From the NCBI GenBank assembly GCA_039938515.1, contig JBDUUL010000015.1:124001-188000 (forward strand): a stretch of DNA of 64,000 nt, in the 5' to 3' direction. The position numbers were made by a program, and so were the translations under genes. The DNA comes from Nitrososphaera sp. GTDB lineage: Archaea > Thermoproteota > Nitrososphaeria > Nitrososphaerales > Nitrososphaeraceae. Below the pieces are notes generated by a model, which saw only the letters and a program-made list of their open reading frames with translations, ran no database searches and had not been told where the DNA came from. Numbering within the stretch: position 1 is the first letter of the stretch; every line of letters begins with the position of its first letter. Below are positions 41,557 to 50,543 of this stretch, in pieces.

Positions 41557-42723
41557 TTGACAAACAAGGTATGCATTCTTGGTGCGGGCAGCACAAAGTA
41601 TGGCAAATTAAACGAAGGCATTGTGGAAATCGCGCTGCAGTCGGCCAAGGAGGCGATCGAGTCGGCCGGCATTACCCCAAAGCAGATTGAGGCCGGATAC
41701 ATTTCTAACGTTTTTGGCGTTGCGGACAGGCAGGTGCACATGGCGCCCGTGATCATGAGCAACCTTGGCATCCCCTATGTTCCGGGGCTCACGATAGAGT
41801 CGGCCTGCGGCTCCGGCTCCGTGATGTTTCGGGAGGCATTTGCTAATGTGGCCGCCGGCTTTTACGACTGCGTGCTTGGCCTTGGCGTTGAAAAGGTGAC
41901 GCACACCGGCACCGCCCACAGCACGACTCTTTTCTCGTATTGCTCTGACTTTTTCTACGAGGGCGGAAACGGCGCCTCTTTTCCAGGCCTCTTTGCCTCG
42001 ATGGCGCGTGCCTATATGAGCACCCACCACGCGACGGAGGAAGACCTGGCGCACGTGGCGGTAAAGAACCATGAAAACGGCCTGCTCAACCCGAAGGCGC
42101 ACGTGCAAAAAAAGATAACAGTCGAGGATGTCATGAAGTCGCCGGTAGTCGCCTCCCCGCTCAAGCTGCTTGACTGCTGCCCGTTCTCCGACGGCGCGTC
42201 GTCCGTCATTCTCTGCAGCGAAGAGTTTGCAAAAAAGAGTGGAAGGCCGTACGTGGAGATTATCGGGTCCGGCCGCGGCGCGTCTCCGGCGGCTGTGCAG
42301 GGAAGGGAGGACATCACCACCATCCCAAGTACCGTTGCGGCAGCGCAGCAGGCCTACAAGATGGCCAAGGTCAACCCGAAGGACATCGACTTTGCAGAGG
42401 TTCATGACTGCTTTACCATCGCCGAGATAATCGACATCGAGGATCTCGGGTTCTTTCCAAAGGGCAAGGCAGCCCACGCGGTGAGGGACGGCGCGACGAG
42501 GAGGAACGGCGAGATACCGATAAACCCGTCCGGCGGCCTCAAGTCAAAGGGCCACCCGATCGGCGCGACCGGCATCGGCCAGGTAGTCGAGGTCTTTGAG
42601 CAGTTTTCCGGCAAGGCTGGCCAGAGGACCGTGCAGGACGCCGAAGTGGCGCTGACGCACAACTTTGGCGCGACCGGGGCAAGCGCGGCGGTTCACATCT
42701 TCCGCAAGGTAGACCGGAAATAG
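41557..42723 (+). CDS. Acetyl-CoA C-acetyltransferase (thiolase, SCPx-like)
   Basis: 388 residues from TTG (MTNKVCILGAGSTKYGKL). Thiolase fold with nucleophile C85 in E-S-A-C-G-S-G-S, His in G-H-P-I-G-A-T-G near residue 333 and the final H-N-F-G-A-T-G-A-S. Archaeal thiolases of this class lack the second catalytic Cys and need a DUF35 partner, which follows 10 bases later. In ammonia-oxidising archaea such an enzyme splits acetoacetyl-CoA to two acetyl-CoA in the 3-hydroxypropionate/4-hydroxybutyrate carbon fixation cycle; assignment to that step is inference. In other archaea the set makes acetoacetyl-CoA for mevalonate. Confidence 0.88.
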   Translation: MTNKVCILGAGSTKYGKLNEGIVEIALQSAKEAIESAGITPKQIEAGYISNVFGVADRQVHMAPVIMSNLGIPYVPGLTIESACGSGSVMFREAFANVAAGFYDCVLGLGVEKVTHTGTAHSTTLFSYCSDFFYEGGNGASFPGLFASMARAYMSTHHATEEDLAHVAVKNHENGLLNPKAHVQKKITVEDVMKSPVVASPLKLLDCCPFSDGASSVILCSEEFAKKSGRPYVEIIGSGRGASPAAVQGREDITTIPSTVAAAQQAYKMAKVNPKDIDFAEVHDCFTIAEIIDIEDLGFFPKGKAAHAVRDGATRRNGEIPINPSGGLKSKGHPIGATGIGQVVEVFEQFSGKAGQRTVQDAEVALTHNFGATGASAAVHIFRKVDRK

Positions 42724-42733
42724 GGGATAGCAG

Positions 42734-43120
42734 TTGTCAAAGCAGCAGAACACGCCAAGAGAGAAATTCATTGACGCGGCGAACAGGAAAAAGATCCTTG
42801 CCCACAGGTGCAAGAGCTGCGGCCACGCAGAGCTTGAAACGGTGCTTTTCTGCGAAAAATGCTCGGGGAGCAAGTTTGAGGACATCGAGGTCGACGGGAA
42901 CGGCACAGTCGTCACTTATACCATCCAGGCAGTAGCGCCGGAGGGCTTTGAGGATGCGGGCTCGTACGCCTGGGTCGTGTTCAAGGTCGACGGCCAGCCT
43001 TTCCGGGCTTCAGGGTTTCTCGCCGGGATAAAGTCGCCGGCGGACCTGCCGCTGGGAACCAAGGTCACCGTGGCCGGCTTTGACCAGAAGCACGGGCTCA
43101 TACTGCAGATGGCCAAGTAA
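42734..43120 (+). CDS. DUF35 zinc-ribbon / OB-fold partner of thiolase
   Basis: 128 residues from TTG. Rubredoxin-like zinc ribbon (C-K-S-C-G and C-E-K-C-S, residues about 26-46) followed by an OB fold (T-V-V-T-Y-T-I, Y-A-W-V-V-F-K-V-D). In archaea DUF35 proteins hold thiolase and HMG-CoA synthase in one complex and channel acetoacetyl-CoA. No HMG-CoA synthase gene is adjacent here. Confidence 0.9.
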   Translation: MSKQQNTPREKFIDAANRKKILAHRCKSCGHAELETVLFCEKCSGSKFEDIEVDGNGTVVTYTIQAVAPEGFEDAGSYAWVVFKVDGQPFRASGFLAGIKSPADLPLGTKVTVAGFDQKHGLILQMAK

Positions 43121-43172
43121 AGCTGCCTGATAGCCGCGCTTAAATCGGCGTGCAGCCATTATACAGCTGAAA

Positions 43173-43373
43173 ATGCCGGACCAAAAGCGCGGCGACGTAA
43201 CGTCAGATTTTGTCTGCTCTGTGTGCGGCGCGTACTTTATGACGGACGAGGACAGAAGGGACCACCTTGAAAAGGAGGCCCACGGCCAGGAGCACGAGGG
43301 GACGACCACGGAGGAAATGAGGCAGGCCGCAGAGCAGGAACGTCGTGAAGAGGAAAAGCACCACAGCATCTAG
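43173..43373 (+). CDS. Small C2H2-type zinc-finger protein
   Basis: 66 residues. C-S-V-C-G at 15-19 followed by D-H-L-E-K-E-A-H gives a C2H2 finger; the rest is a very acidic and basic charged helix (E-Q-E-R-R-E-E-E-K). It may bind nucleic acid. Function unknown. Confidence 0.65.
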   Translation: MPDQKRGDVTSDFVCSVCGAYFMTDEDRRDHLEKEAHGQEHEGTTTEEMRQAAEQERREEEKHHSI

Positions 43374-43454
43374 TATTGATGAAGAGCTACGCGTTTTGTT
43401 AAAAAGTGTGAAGGACTCTTTTCTTATTTCGGCTGTTGCAGCCTGCTTCAGTCT

Positions 43455-43619
43455 TTGCTATCCGGCGACGTAGTGTGCGGCAAGTGCGGCTCCATAGTCT
43501 ACAACATGCGAATGCTAAAGTCGATAAAGGACGCGCTGCGCACGACGAACAGCCGCTGCCCCACGTGCGGCTCGGCGCTTAACCCGGCAGACTTTACAGT
43601 CTCTGCCACCAAGCGCTAG
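43455..43619 (+). CDS. 54-residue double Cys-pair zinc ribbon
   Basis: TTG-started frame with V-C-G-K-C-G-S-I-V-Y-N near the N-terminus and R-C-P-T-C-G-S-A-L 25 residues later, the spacing of a transcription-factor-type zinc ribbon. GTG at 43467 just before the first Cys is an alternative start. The stop overlaps that of the convergent membrane protein gene. Confidence 0.6.
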   Translation: MLSGDVVCGKCGSIVYNMRMLKSIKDALRTTNSRCPTCGSALNPADFTVSATKR

Positions 43620-44278
43620 TTTGCGGCAGTCGTCTCGCCTTTCTTCTCCCTTCCTTCCGACCTGTCGCCCTGCCGCGGGGAGGCCTTTCGGAAGCCGCCA
43701 TAGTACGCGGCTGCGGCAATTGCGATCGCAATGAGGTACCAGACGGGGATCACAAACGGCCCCACGTTGATTGCCCCAAGGTGCATCGAGGTCCAGTCAG
43801 TGCTCTGCATCAGGTGCCCTGCCTTGGGGTCGTCCTGCAGCGGCGCTATGTACCTGTTGGCAAACCAAGCAAAGTCCTCGACCACTATCGCAGTCACGAG
43901 GTTTGCCACGCCTATCATGGCTGCCTTTATCCTGCTGTGCCGGCCAAACAGCTTGAAGGTCATGTCGTCCCAGAGCGCCGCAAAACTGATCAGGAAAAAT
44001 ATGAAGAGCATGGGAAAGAGGTGGTACTGGTACATGTTGCCGACAATCGGCTTTGTCTCCCTGCTCCTGTCGTACGTCGGATAGCTTGCCTGTACCTTGC
44101 CGTTTGATATCTGGAGCGCGGGGTCCTTGATGTAGTAATACTCCAGGTGGGCAAAGCTGAATGCAAATATCACGGCCACCACGGCCGACGAGAGGTACTC
44201 CATGTTGCGGGCGCCGACGTGCGCAAGGAGGTGTTCCCTCCTGTTCAGCTTGGAATGGTCAATCGGATGCTTGCCCAC
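43616..44278 (-). CDS. Membrane protein of unknown function
   Basis: 220 residues with about five hydrophobic segments (A-V-V-A-V-I-F-A-F-S-F-A, M-L-F-I-F-F-L-I-S-F-A-A-L, A-A-M-I-G-V-A-N-L-V-T-A-I-V-V, F-V-I-P-V-W-Y-L-I-A-I-A-I-A-A-A) and a charged tail. Several His, Asp and Glu lie near helix ends (A-H-L-E-Y-Y-Y, Y-Q-Y-H-L-F, V-V-E-D-F-A-W-F), so metal or heme binding is possible but unproven. No family recognised. Confidence 0.6.
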   Translation of the reverse strand: MGKHPIDHSKLNRREHLLAHVGARNMEYLSSAVVAVIFAFSFAHLEYYYIKDPALQISNGKVQASYPTYDRSRETKPIVGNMYQYHLFPMLFIFFLISFAALWDDMTFKLFGRHSRIKAAMIGVANLVTAIVVEDFAWFANRYIAPLQDDPKAGHLMQSTDWTSMHLGAINVGPFVIPVWYLIAIAIAAAAYYGGFRKASPRQGDRSEGREKKGETTAAN

Positions 44279-44442
44279 GGACTTATTTTTGCGTCAAATG
44301 AGGATATAACACCAGCTGCAAATCCCTAGCAAACATTCTACAACAAGCGCCGGCGTAAGCTAGCTTGCGGCAAAGCTTTTGGTGCAGGTATGTTAACTTT
44401 GGCGCTTAACCTGAAAGCATCTTAGGTTAGCGGTGCTGGTAG

Positions 44443-45045
44443 ATGGTGGAAAAGCGGCAGCAGTTCATCTCTAACATGGCGACCGCAACTAACGTGGTAT
44501 ATAACCAGCTGGGAAAATTGCAGATGCTAGACAGGAAGTTCGGCTCGATGGAGTCGTACTACCTTGAGCAGATATGCGCGAACATAAAGACGGGCAACAA
44601 CGCAAAGGCGAAGATATTGGCTACCGAACTGTCAAACGTAAGGCGCGTCCGCCGCACTACTCAACACACCGGGCTGGCGCTGGAGGCGCTGGTCATACGC
44701 TTCAGCACGATCAATGAATTTGCCACGATCCTCGACACCATCGATCCGACTGTCGAGATGATAAAGGGCATCCACTCGGAGCTGTCAAAGGCAATGCCTC
44801 AGGCAGGCAACGTACTTGCAGAAGTATCAAGCGTGACGTCCGAAGTGCTGCTAAATTCCAACATACAGGCCGAGGCAGGAAGGATATCGACTCCGGTGGA
44901 TGCAGAGGCGCTGTCAATACTGAACGAGATCGAAGGCAGGCTCGAGGACGAGGCAAAGTCAAAGTTTCCTGAAGTGCCGACGGACATCGCTTCCTCTGCT
45001 GCATCCGGACAGCGGCAGCAAGAACAGGTAATGGTTGAGACGTAA
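44443..45045 (+). CDS. cdvB: ESCRT-III-like cell division protein (CdvB family)
   Basis: 200 residues, all helical, with the Snf7-like core: K-L-Q-M-L-D-R-K-F, Y-Y-L-E-Q-I-C-A-N-I, A-K-A-K-I-L-A-T-E-L-S-N-V-R-R-V-R-R-T, and I-H-S-E-L-S-K-A-M-P. An acidic C-terminal part (I-L-N-E-I-E-G-R-L-E-D-E-A) could be the autoinhibitory or Vps4-binding helix. CdvB proteins polymerise at the division site in this lineage. Paralogues exist in these genomes, so it may not be the main CdvB; cdvA and cdvC are not in the window. Confidence 0.85.
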   Translation: MVEKRQQFISNMATATNVVYNQLGKLQMLDRKFGSMESYYLEQICANIKTGNNAKAKILATELSNVRRVRRTTQHTGLALEALVIRFSTINEFATILDTIDPTVEMIKGIHSELSKAMPQAGNVLAEVSSVTSEVLLNSNIQAEAGRISTPVDAEALSILNEIEGRLEDEAKSKFPEVPTDIASSAASGQRQQEQVMVET

Positions 45046-45143
45046 GCAGCGATTGTTGACCAAAAGGTCAACTTACCCGCGTAGGGTTTGATAGGTGTTT
45101 AGTTAAACATATTTTACAAAGTAGTTTTAATTAATTTCTCAAT

Positions 45144-47321
45144 ATGGGGGATGGCATGGAGCAAGTGGCTTATGATTATTCTTCGCAGCAGCAGGGCGCG
45201 CCGTCAGGCTTTCCGCAGCCGAGGGACGGAGAGGCACCTACTGCGCCGCCGTCACGGGGCCGGGGCGGAAGCGTCCTTGAATCAGCGTCAAAGCGCGTCC
45301 GCATGATCTTTTCCGTGATGGCAAGCCCTAACAGGATTGACATTCTTCGGATTCTAAACACCAAGGGCCCGCTTACGTACTCTGAGCTCAAGGCCCTTGC
45401 GGGCTTTAAGTCAAAAAAAGAGTCCGGCAAGTTTGCATATCACCTGAGAAAACTTTTGCGGCAGATGCTGATCGGGCTGAACAAGGCCGAGCGGCGCTAC
45501 ACGATAACAAACCTGGGCAAGCTCGTGCTGAGCCTTGCCCGCCAGATAGAGGAGCGCTCGATAATCGAGGGCGGCAAGATGTACGTCCGCACCAGCCGCC
45601 ATTCGATTGAGGAATTCAACTCCCACAAGATAGTCCAGTCGCTTGTCCGGGAGGCAAACCTTCCCCTTGAGCAGGCGCAAAAGATAACCGAGGAGGTCGA
45701 GAACAAGATCTACAAGTTCCAGACAAGCTACCTTACTTCCTCGCTTATCCGCGAGACGGTAAACTCGGTGCTGATAGAGCACGGCCACGAGGAATACCGC
45801 AACAAGCTGGCGCGCCTGGGTCTCCCGCCATCTGAAATCGTCGATATGCTGTCCGGCGACTCGGCGAGGAATGGCATTGACGGGCTCTACGCAAGGGCAG
45901 CCGGCTCTGTCTTTTCAGAGTATCTCGTGTTTGACACCCTGCCAAAGGACATTGCCGACCTCCACCTTGGAGGCGACATCAACATCTCGTCTCCCGGCAC
46001 ATGGAGTCTTGTACCGGACACGGTGTTTCTTGACATATCCGATTTTGAGGACGGACTTGACCTGAAGGGCAAGTTCCTTGGCATATCGCGGCTGCCGGCT
46101 TTCAAAACATCAGACGACATCCTGGCCGCCCTGCCGGTGCTTGCGATGCTGTTGAGCAGGGAGGCATCCAGCGAGGTCGTGCTGTCCGGCGTGCTCTCGC
46201 TTGTGCTAAAGAACACTCGCGATGCTGACGAAATAGCAAGCAGGTTTGCCCGCGCGCTTGTCGCATGCTCGGCCTCTCCGTCCTGGCAGGGCGCGGCCCC
46301 GCTGTTTACCATAGCCGCGTCGCTAGAAGACCATGACGCCAAACACATCAATGCCATACTTGACGGGTACCGCAAGTACGCCGACTCGACTCCCGTCCCC
46401 CGCATCTGCCTTTCGCTTTCGCACAAGGGCAAGCTGAAGGACAGCGTGGAGCATCTAGCATCGGCTGTCCGGAGCGGCGGCCTGGTGTCATTTTCATACG
46501 GCGACGGCGCGCCAAGGTCAAGCACCGGCACAAAGCTAATCGGCAAGCGGCCGCCGGCGCTTTCGCTGCACGGCCTCTCGCTGAACCTGCCCCGGCTCGC
46601 ATACGATTCGAACAGGGACGAGACATACTTTAGGGCAAGGCTCGCACTCGCCATCAAGCCCGCGATTTCCGCGCTTGCAATGAGGAGCAAGGGCATAGCG
46701 GGCCATGTGAAAAAGAGCCTGCTTCCGACCATTGCAGCGTGCACGGGGTCGCTTGAGCGCGGCACCAGCAGCATCGTGATAAACCTGACCGGAGGGCGCG
46801 AGTCTGTTTATGACATCCTGGGCCACAGCGGCCAGAATGGCGCCGACGTGCTCCACAAGGTGCTGCGGACCGCGGCCGAGGTCGCCTCCGCAGCCGCAAG
46901 GCGCGAGGGCGAGGAGTCAGCCGGAATAGCAATGGTCTCCGATGACAGCAGCGCGCGGTTTGCAAGCCTTGACTCTGACAAGTTCGGCAAGGTTTCGCTC
47001 GCACAGCATGGCACTTACTCGCAGGGCCTCGTGCTTGCGGGCAAGGACGTGCTCGCCGACAAGGGCTCGCTGCTGCGCGACTGCGCGTCAACCGACAGGC
47101 TGCTTGGCGGAGGTTTTACCGTGACACTGGACGTCACCGAAATGTCACTTGCAGAAATCAGAAACTCGATCGATGCCGTGACGTCTCCAGCTGCGGAACT
47201 TCCGTTTATCCGGCCGCGGAGCCGGACGGTTTTGTGCTCGAGCTGCGGCAGGCGATCCAAGGCATCTCTGGAGCGCTGCGAGGCCTGCAAGTCGCCGCAC
47301 AGGTTTACGACCTCGTTCTAG
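45144..47321 (+). CDS. Winged-helix / ATP-cone / NrdD-like fusion, candidate RNR regulator
   Basis: 725 residues. A disordered start, an ArsR-like winged helix at about 50-130 (P-N-R-I-D-I-L-R-I-L-N, Y-S-E-L-K-A-L-A-G-F), an ATP-cone at about 145-235 (V-R-T-S-R-H-S-I-E-E-F-N-S-H-K-I-V-Q-S-L), then a domain resembling class III ribonucleotide reductase (L-S-L-H-G-L-S-L-N-L-P-R, V-I-N-L-T-G-G-R-E-S-V-Y) and a C-terminal zinc ribbon (C-S-S-C-G, C-E-A-C). It stops right after the ribbon, so the glycyl-radical loop of real NrdD is missing, and it is surely not a reductase. It lies upstream of nrdJ on the same strand and combines DNA-binding with dNTP/ATP-sensing parts. Confidence 0.75.
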   Translation: MGDGMEQVAYDYSSQQQGAPSGFPQPRDGEAPTAPPSRGRGGSVLESASKRVRMIFSVMASPNRIDILRILNTKGPLTYSELKALAGFKSKKESGKFAYHLRKLLRQMLIGLNKAERRYTITNLGKLVLSLARQIEERSIIEGGKMYVRTSRHSIEEFNSHKIVQSLVREANLPLEQAQKITEEVENKIYKFQTSYLTSSLIRETVNSVLIEHGHEEYRNKLARLGLPPSEIVDMLSGDSARNGIDGLYARAAGSVFSEYLVFDTLPKDIADLHLGGDINISSPGTWSLVPDTVFLDISDFEDGLDLKGKFLGISRLPAFKTSDDILAALPVLAMLLSREASSEVVLSGVLSLVLKNTRDADEIASRFARALVACSASPSWQGAAPLFTIAASLEDHDAKHINAILDGYRKYADSTPVPRICLSLSHKGKLKDSVEHLASAVRSGGLVSFSYGDGAPRSSTGTKLIGKRPPALSLHGLSLNLPRLAYDSNRDETYFRARLALAIKPAISALAMRSKGIAGHVKKSLLPTIAACTGSLERGTSSIVINLTGGRESVYDILGHSGQNGADVLHKVLRTAAEVASAAARREGEESAGIAMVSDDSSARFASLDSDKFGKVSLAQHGTYSQGLVLAGKDVLADKGSLLRDCASTDRLLGGGFTVTLDVTEMSLAEIRNSIDAVTSPAAELPFIRPRSRTVLCSSCGRRSKASLERCEACKSPHRFTTSF

Positions 47322-47338
47322 CCTGACAGAAGCTTTTT

Positions 47339-47362
47339 CCGGCGCAATTTTTTGCGCGCCGG
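47339..47362 (+). terminator. Hairpin after the ATP-cone gene
   Basis: CCGGCGC (47339-47345) and GCGCCGG (47356-47362) form a 7-bp stem around a loop that contains six T. It lies 18 bases after the stop codon and could end or protect the transcript; the T-run sits inside the loop, unlike a bacterial terminator. Confidence 0.4.
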
Positions 47363-47592
47363 TCATAGAGTTAGAGCCGCAAAATTTCGCCGGAAAACTT
47401 TTGCTGCCGGCGCAGCTGCACTGCATTGCTTCCCGCCGCACGCCGTTTTCACCGGGCGGCAAATCCCGGCGGCCGCCTGGGCACAATGGCAAATGACGAT
47501 TGGCATTCTGCCAGTGCGAATGCAAAAATCTTCGTGATTTCAGCGTAAACTTGGTGCAACTTTATACCGGATGTGCGACTCCTAATACTGTG

Positions 47593-47606
47593 GTGTATAT
47601 TTTCAC
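47593..47606. promoter_or_regulatory. Imperfect palindrome upstream of nrdJ
   Basis: GTGTATATTTTCAC matches its reverse complement at 10 of 14 positions, with GTG/CAC ends and an A/T centre. It lies about 40 bases before the TATA box and is a candidate operator, for example for the neighbouring winged-helix protein. A/T-rich palindromes arise easily by chance. Confidence 0.3.
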
Positions 47607-47637
47607 TACTCAACAATGTACTATTCTTCTCATAAAA

Positions 47638-47648
47638 GGTATAAGTAT
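47638..47648 (+). promoter_or_regulatory. TATA box of nrdJ
   Basis: GGTATAAGTAT with the A-rich ATAAAAGG directly before it. Its centre (about 47643) predicts a transcription start near 47668-47670, which makes the TTG at 47682 or the GTG at 47667 the likely start. Confidence 0.6.
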
Positions 47649-47666
47649 TAGTCCTATTGTGTATCG

Positions 47667-50426
47667 GTGGGATGGCGGCACTTGACTACAGTTGACTCGA
47701 AAGAGAGCTTGATTTCACAGATACGAAAACGCGACGGCCGGATTGTCGACTTTGAACAATCAAAAATTTCTAACGCAGTATACAAGGCGCTTGTCGTAAA
47801 CGGCAAGCCCGATTACCCGCTTGCCGAAAGGCTGGCGGCAAAAGTAGTGGGCAAGCTGATGGCCCACGGGTATGCAGCAGAAAAGCGGCTGCAGGTTCCG
47901 AGCGTAGAGGACGTGCAGGACATGGTAGAGTCGGTCCTGATTGAAGAGGGGCTTTCAGACACTGCCAAGTCGTACATTCTCTACAGGCACGAGCGCCGCA
48001 AGGTCCGCGACGAAAAGATGAAGATTCTGAACAAGAGGGACCTTGATGAGGTGGACAAGGCGTTTGACCTAAACTCGCTGCGCGTGCTTGCCGCGCGCTA
48101 TTTGCTGCGCGACGACAGCAACGAGATTATCGAGGGGCCAAAGCAGATGTTCGAGCGCGTGGCTACGCTTGTGGCAGTCGCCGACGTGATGCACGACCCG
48201 GCGGTGTTCAGCGTTTCAGGCGGCTACACGCAGGATATTTCGGAGGCCGAGCGATATTACTCCAAGATTGCCGACTTTGACGGCAAGCTCAAGATAGGCG
48301 AGTACTACCTTAACAGGTACCACTTTGAGGCAGTGATCCGCCACTATATCGACTGCGCCAGAAGGGGCCAGATGAAGCTCGGCTTCAAGGAACTCCTGAG
48401 GCTCATAGTGGAGGGCAAGATGTCGGCATACGGCGAGAAGGTGAGGGAGTACTATAACCTGATGGTCTCGCGGGACTTTTTGCCAAACACGCCGACGCTG
48501 ATGAACGCCGGCGCCAGGCTTGGCCAGCTGTCGGCCTGCTTTGTGCTCAGCATGCCGGACGACATGGAAGGCATCATGAAGTCGTCGACTGACGCCGCAA
48601 TGATATTCAAATCGGGCGGGGGCGTGGGCATAAACTACTCTGACCTCAGGCCGGAAGGCGACATTGTCGCGTCCACATCCGGCGTGGCGTCCGGCCCGAC
48701 GTCGTTTATGCGCATTATAGACACCATTACCGACGTTGTCAAACAGGGCGGCAAGAGGCGCGGGGCGAACATGGGCATCCTGGAGGCGTGGCACCCGGAC
48801 ATTGAAAAGTTTGTGACTGCCAAGACAAAGCCGGGCGTGTTTGAGAACTTTAACGTAAGCGTAGGCATCTGGGAGGACTTTTGGAAGGCGCTTGTAAGCA
48901 GGGATGGCAACCACAAGTACACGCTGCGAAACCCCCGCACCCACGAGCCGCTGCGCCACATCGACGCGCAGCAGCTCATAGACCTGATTTCGCTCAGCGC
49001 CTGGAAGAGCGCCGAGCCGGGAGTGATATTCTTTGACAACATCAACAAGTACAACCCGCTTGTAGCCGCCAAGGGCGGGCCGCTGCGCGCGACAAACCCC
49101 TGCGGCGAGCAGTCTCTCTACCCATACGAGTCGTGCAACCTGGGCTCAATCAACCTGGCAAACTTTGTCAAGCGCAAGGCCGACGGCATGTTCGAGTTTG
49201 ACTGGCAGCGCTACGAGCAGGCAATCAGGCTGGCTACCAGGTTCCTGGACAACGTAATTGACATGAACAAGTACCCGGTAACCGAGATTGACGAGAACAC
49301 CAAGGCCACCAGAAGAATCGGGCTGGGCATTATGGGCATCGCGGACCTGCTCTTCCTGCTGAAAATCCCGTACAACTCGCAAAAGGGCTATGACTTTATG
49401 AACAAGCTGGCAGAGGCGGTGTCGTACTTCAGCATGCAAGAAAGCGTGGCAATTTCCAAATCGCGCGGGCCATTCCCGATGTTCAAGGACACGGACTATG
49501 TCAAGGGCAGGATTCCGGTGGCCGGCTATTACGAGCTCCCAAGGGAAACCCACACCTACGACTGGGACACCCTGATAGAATCCATCAAGAAAAACGGCAT
49601 ACGCAACTCATGGACGTCGACCATCGCCCCTACCGGCACCCTTTCAATGATAGCCGACACGGCAAACGGCGTAGAGCCCGTGTTTGCGCTTGTATATGAA
49701 AAGCGCGTAACCGTGGGCAGGTTCTTTTACACCGACAAGGTGTTCGAAAACGCGCTCAAGGAGAACGGCCTGTACTCCGACGAGATACTCACAAAGATCG
49801 CAAACAACTACGGCTCTGTCCGCGGCCTCCCGGAGATCCCCGAGTGGATGCAGAGGATCTACGTGACTGCCATCGACGTCCACTGGACCGACCACGTTCT
49901 TGCACAGGCAGTGTGGCAAAAGTGGATAAGCAACGCGATTGCCAAGACGATAAACATGCCCGGCGACGTGACGGCGGAGGACGTGAAGTGCTCATATCTG
50001 CTCTCGCACGAGCTGGGGCTCAAGGGCGTGACCGTTTACAGGGACGGCTCGCGGCACGAGCAGGTCCTGCACATCACCGGCAAGAACACCGGCGAGAAGA
50101 GCTTTACGGTCAAGCCGAGCAGGGCAGTCTACGAGTACGTCAACTCGCAGATAAAAGAGCCGTACGTGCACGAGCAGATGCAAAAGATATTCAAAGAGTC
50201 CGGCGTCGAGGAGGACAGGCCGGCGATAGCGACAAAGCCCCTGGTACCTGCACAACAGGAGCCTCAAAAGAAGCCTCAGCAACAGCAGCAGGCCGGGGCG
50301 CAGTCGCTGCAAATGATGGAAATTGCCGACGAGGACAGGTGCCCTACCTGCAGTGCTAAACTTATCGTGACGGAGGGCTGCAACGTGTGCATCGAGTGCG
50401 GCTTTAGCGGCTGCGGCTCGGGCTAG
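47667..50426 (+). CDS. nrdJ: Adenosylcobalamin-dependent (class II) ribonucleotide reductase
   Basis: 919 residues from GTG (TTG at 47682 is an alternative). N-terminal ATP-cone (residues about 20-110, R-K-R-D-G-R-I-V-D-F-E), then the ten-stranded barrel: N-T-P-T-L-M-N-A-G and Q-L-S-A-C-F-V-L with the first redox Cys near 291, N-P-C-G-E-Q with the thiyl-radical Cys near 481, N-L-G-S-I-N-L, and P-T-G-T-L-S-M-I-A. The C-terminus carries a Gln-rich linker and the Cys-rich tail (C-P-T-C, C-N-V-C-I-E-C-G) that re-reduces the active site. It makes dNTPs from ribonucleotides using coenzyme B12, without oxygen. No other reductase class is present here. Confidence 0.97.
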   Translation: MGWRHLTTVDSKESLISQIRKRDGRIVDFEQSKISNAVYKALVVNGKPDYPLAERLAAKVVGKLMAHGYAAEKRLQVPSVEDVQDMVESVLIEEGLSDTAKSYILYRHERRKVRDEKMKILNKRDLDEVDKAFDLNSLRVLAARYLLRDDSNEIIEGPKQMFERVATLVAVADVMHDPAVFSVSGGYTQDISEAERYYSKIADFDGKLKIGEYYLNRYHFEAVIRHYIDCARRGQMKLGFKELLRLIVEGKMSAYGEKVREYYNLMVSRDFLPNTPTLMNAGARLGQLSACFVLSMPDDMEGIMKSSTDAAMIFKSGGGVGINYSDLRPEGDIVASTSGVASGPTSFMRIIDTITDVVKQGGKRRGANMGILEAWHPDIEKFVTAKTKPGVFENFNVSVGIWEDFWKALVSRDGNHKYTLRNPRTHEPLRHIDAQQLIDLISLSAWKSAEPGVIFFDNINKYNPLVAAKGGPLRATNPCGEQSLYPYESCNLGSINLANFVKRKADGMFEFDWQRYEQAIRLATRFLDNVIDMNKYPVTEIDENTKATRRIGLGIMGIADLLFLLKIPYNSQKGYDFMNKLAEAVSYFSMQESVAISKSRGPFPMFKDTDYVKGRIPVAGYYELPRETHTYDWDTLIESIKKNGIRNSWTSTIAPTGTLSMIADTANGVEPVFALVYEKRVTVGRFFYTDKVFENALKENGLYSDEILTKIANNYGSVRGLPEIPEWMQRIYVTAIDVHWTDHVLAQAVWQKWISNAIAKTINMPGDVTAEDVKCSYLLSHELGLKGVTVYRDGSRHEQVLHITGKNTGEKSFTVKPSRAVYEYVNSQIKEPYVHEQMQKIFKESGVEEDRPAIATKPLVPAQQEPQKKPQQQQQAGAQSLQMMEIADEDRCPTCSAKLIVTEGCNVCIECGFSGCGSG

Positions 50427-50429
50427 GCC

Positions 50430-50445
50430 CTCTTTTTCCTTTTTC
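50430..50445 (+). terminator. Oligo-T terminator after nrdJ
   Basis: Two runs, TTTTT and TTTTT, within 16 bases right after the stop codon, as in archaeal intrinsic termination. No stem is needed or seen. Confidence 0.5.
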
Positions 50446-50543
50446 CGTACAATCTCGTCGTAGAATCTATTTACGGTTTGTTCCTGAAAGGCTGCCAGTT
50501 ATTGCGTATATAGTGTGTCGTTTTTTCTGAAGCCGGATACAAA

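Larger units (their letters stand above)
47322..47666. other. nrdJ upstream region
   Basis: 345 bases without a gene. It holds a hairpin just after the preceding gene, a GC-rich tract to about 47500 with further complementary runs, an imperfect palindrome at 47593-47606 and the nrdJ TATA box. I found no cobalamin riboswitch signature. Confidence 0.5.

Noticed and set aside
47322-47666. Cobalamin riboswitch before the B12-dependent reductase gene
   Set aside because: No B12-box-like sequence or fold seen; B12 riboswitches are not expected in this lineage.
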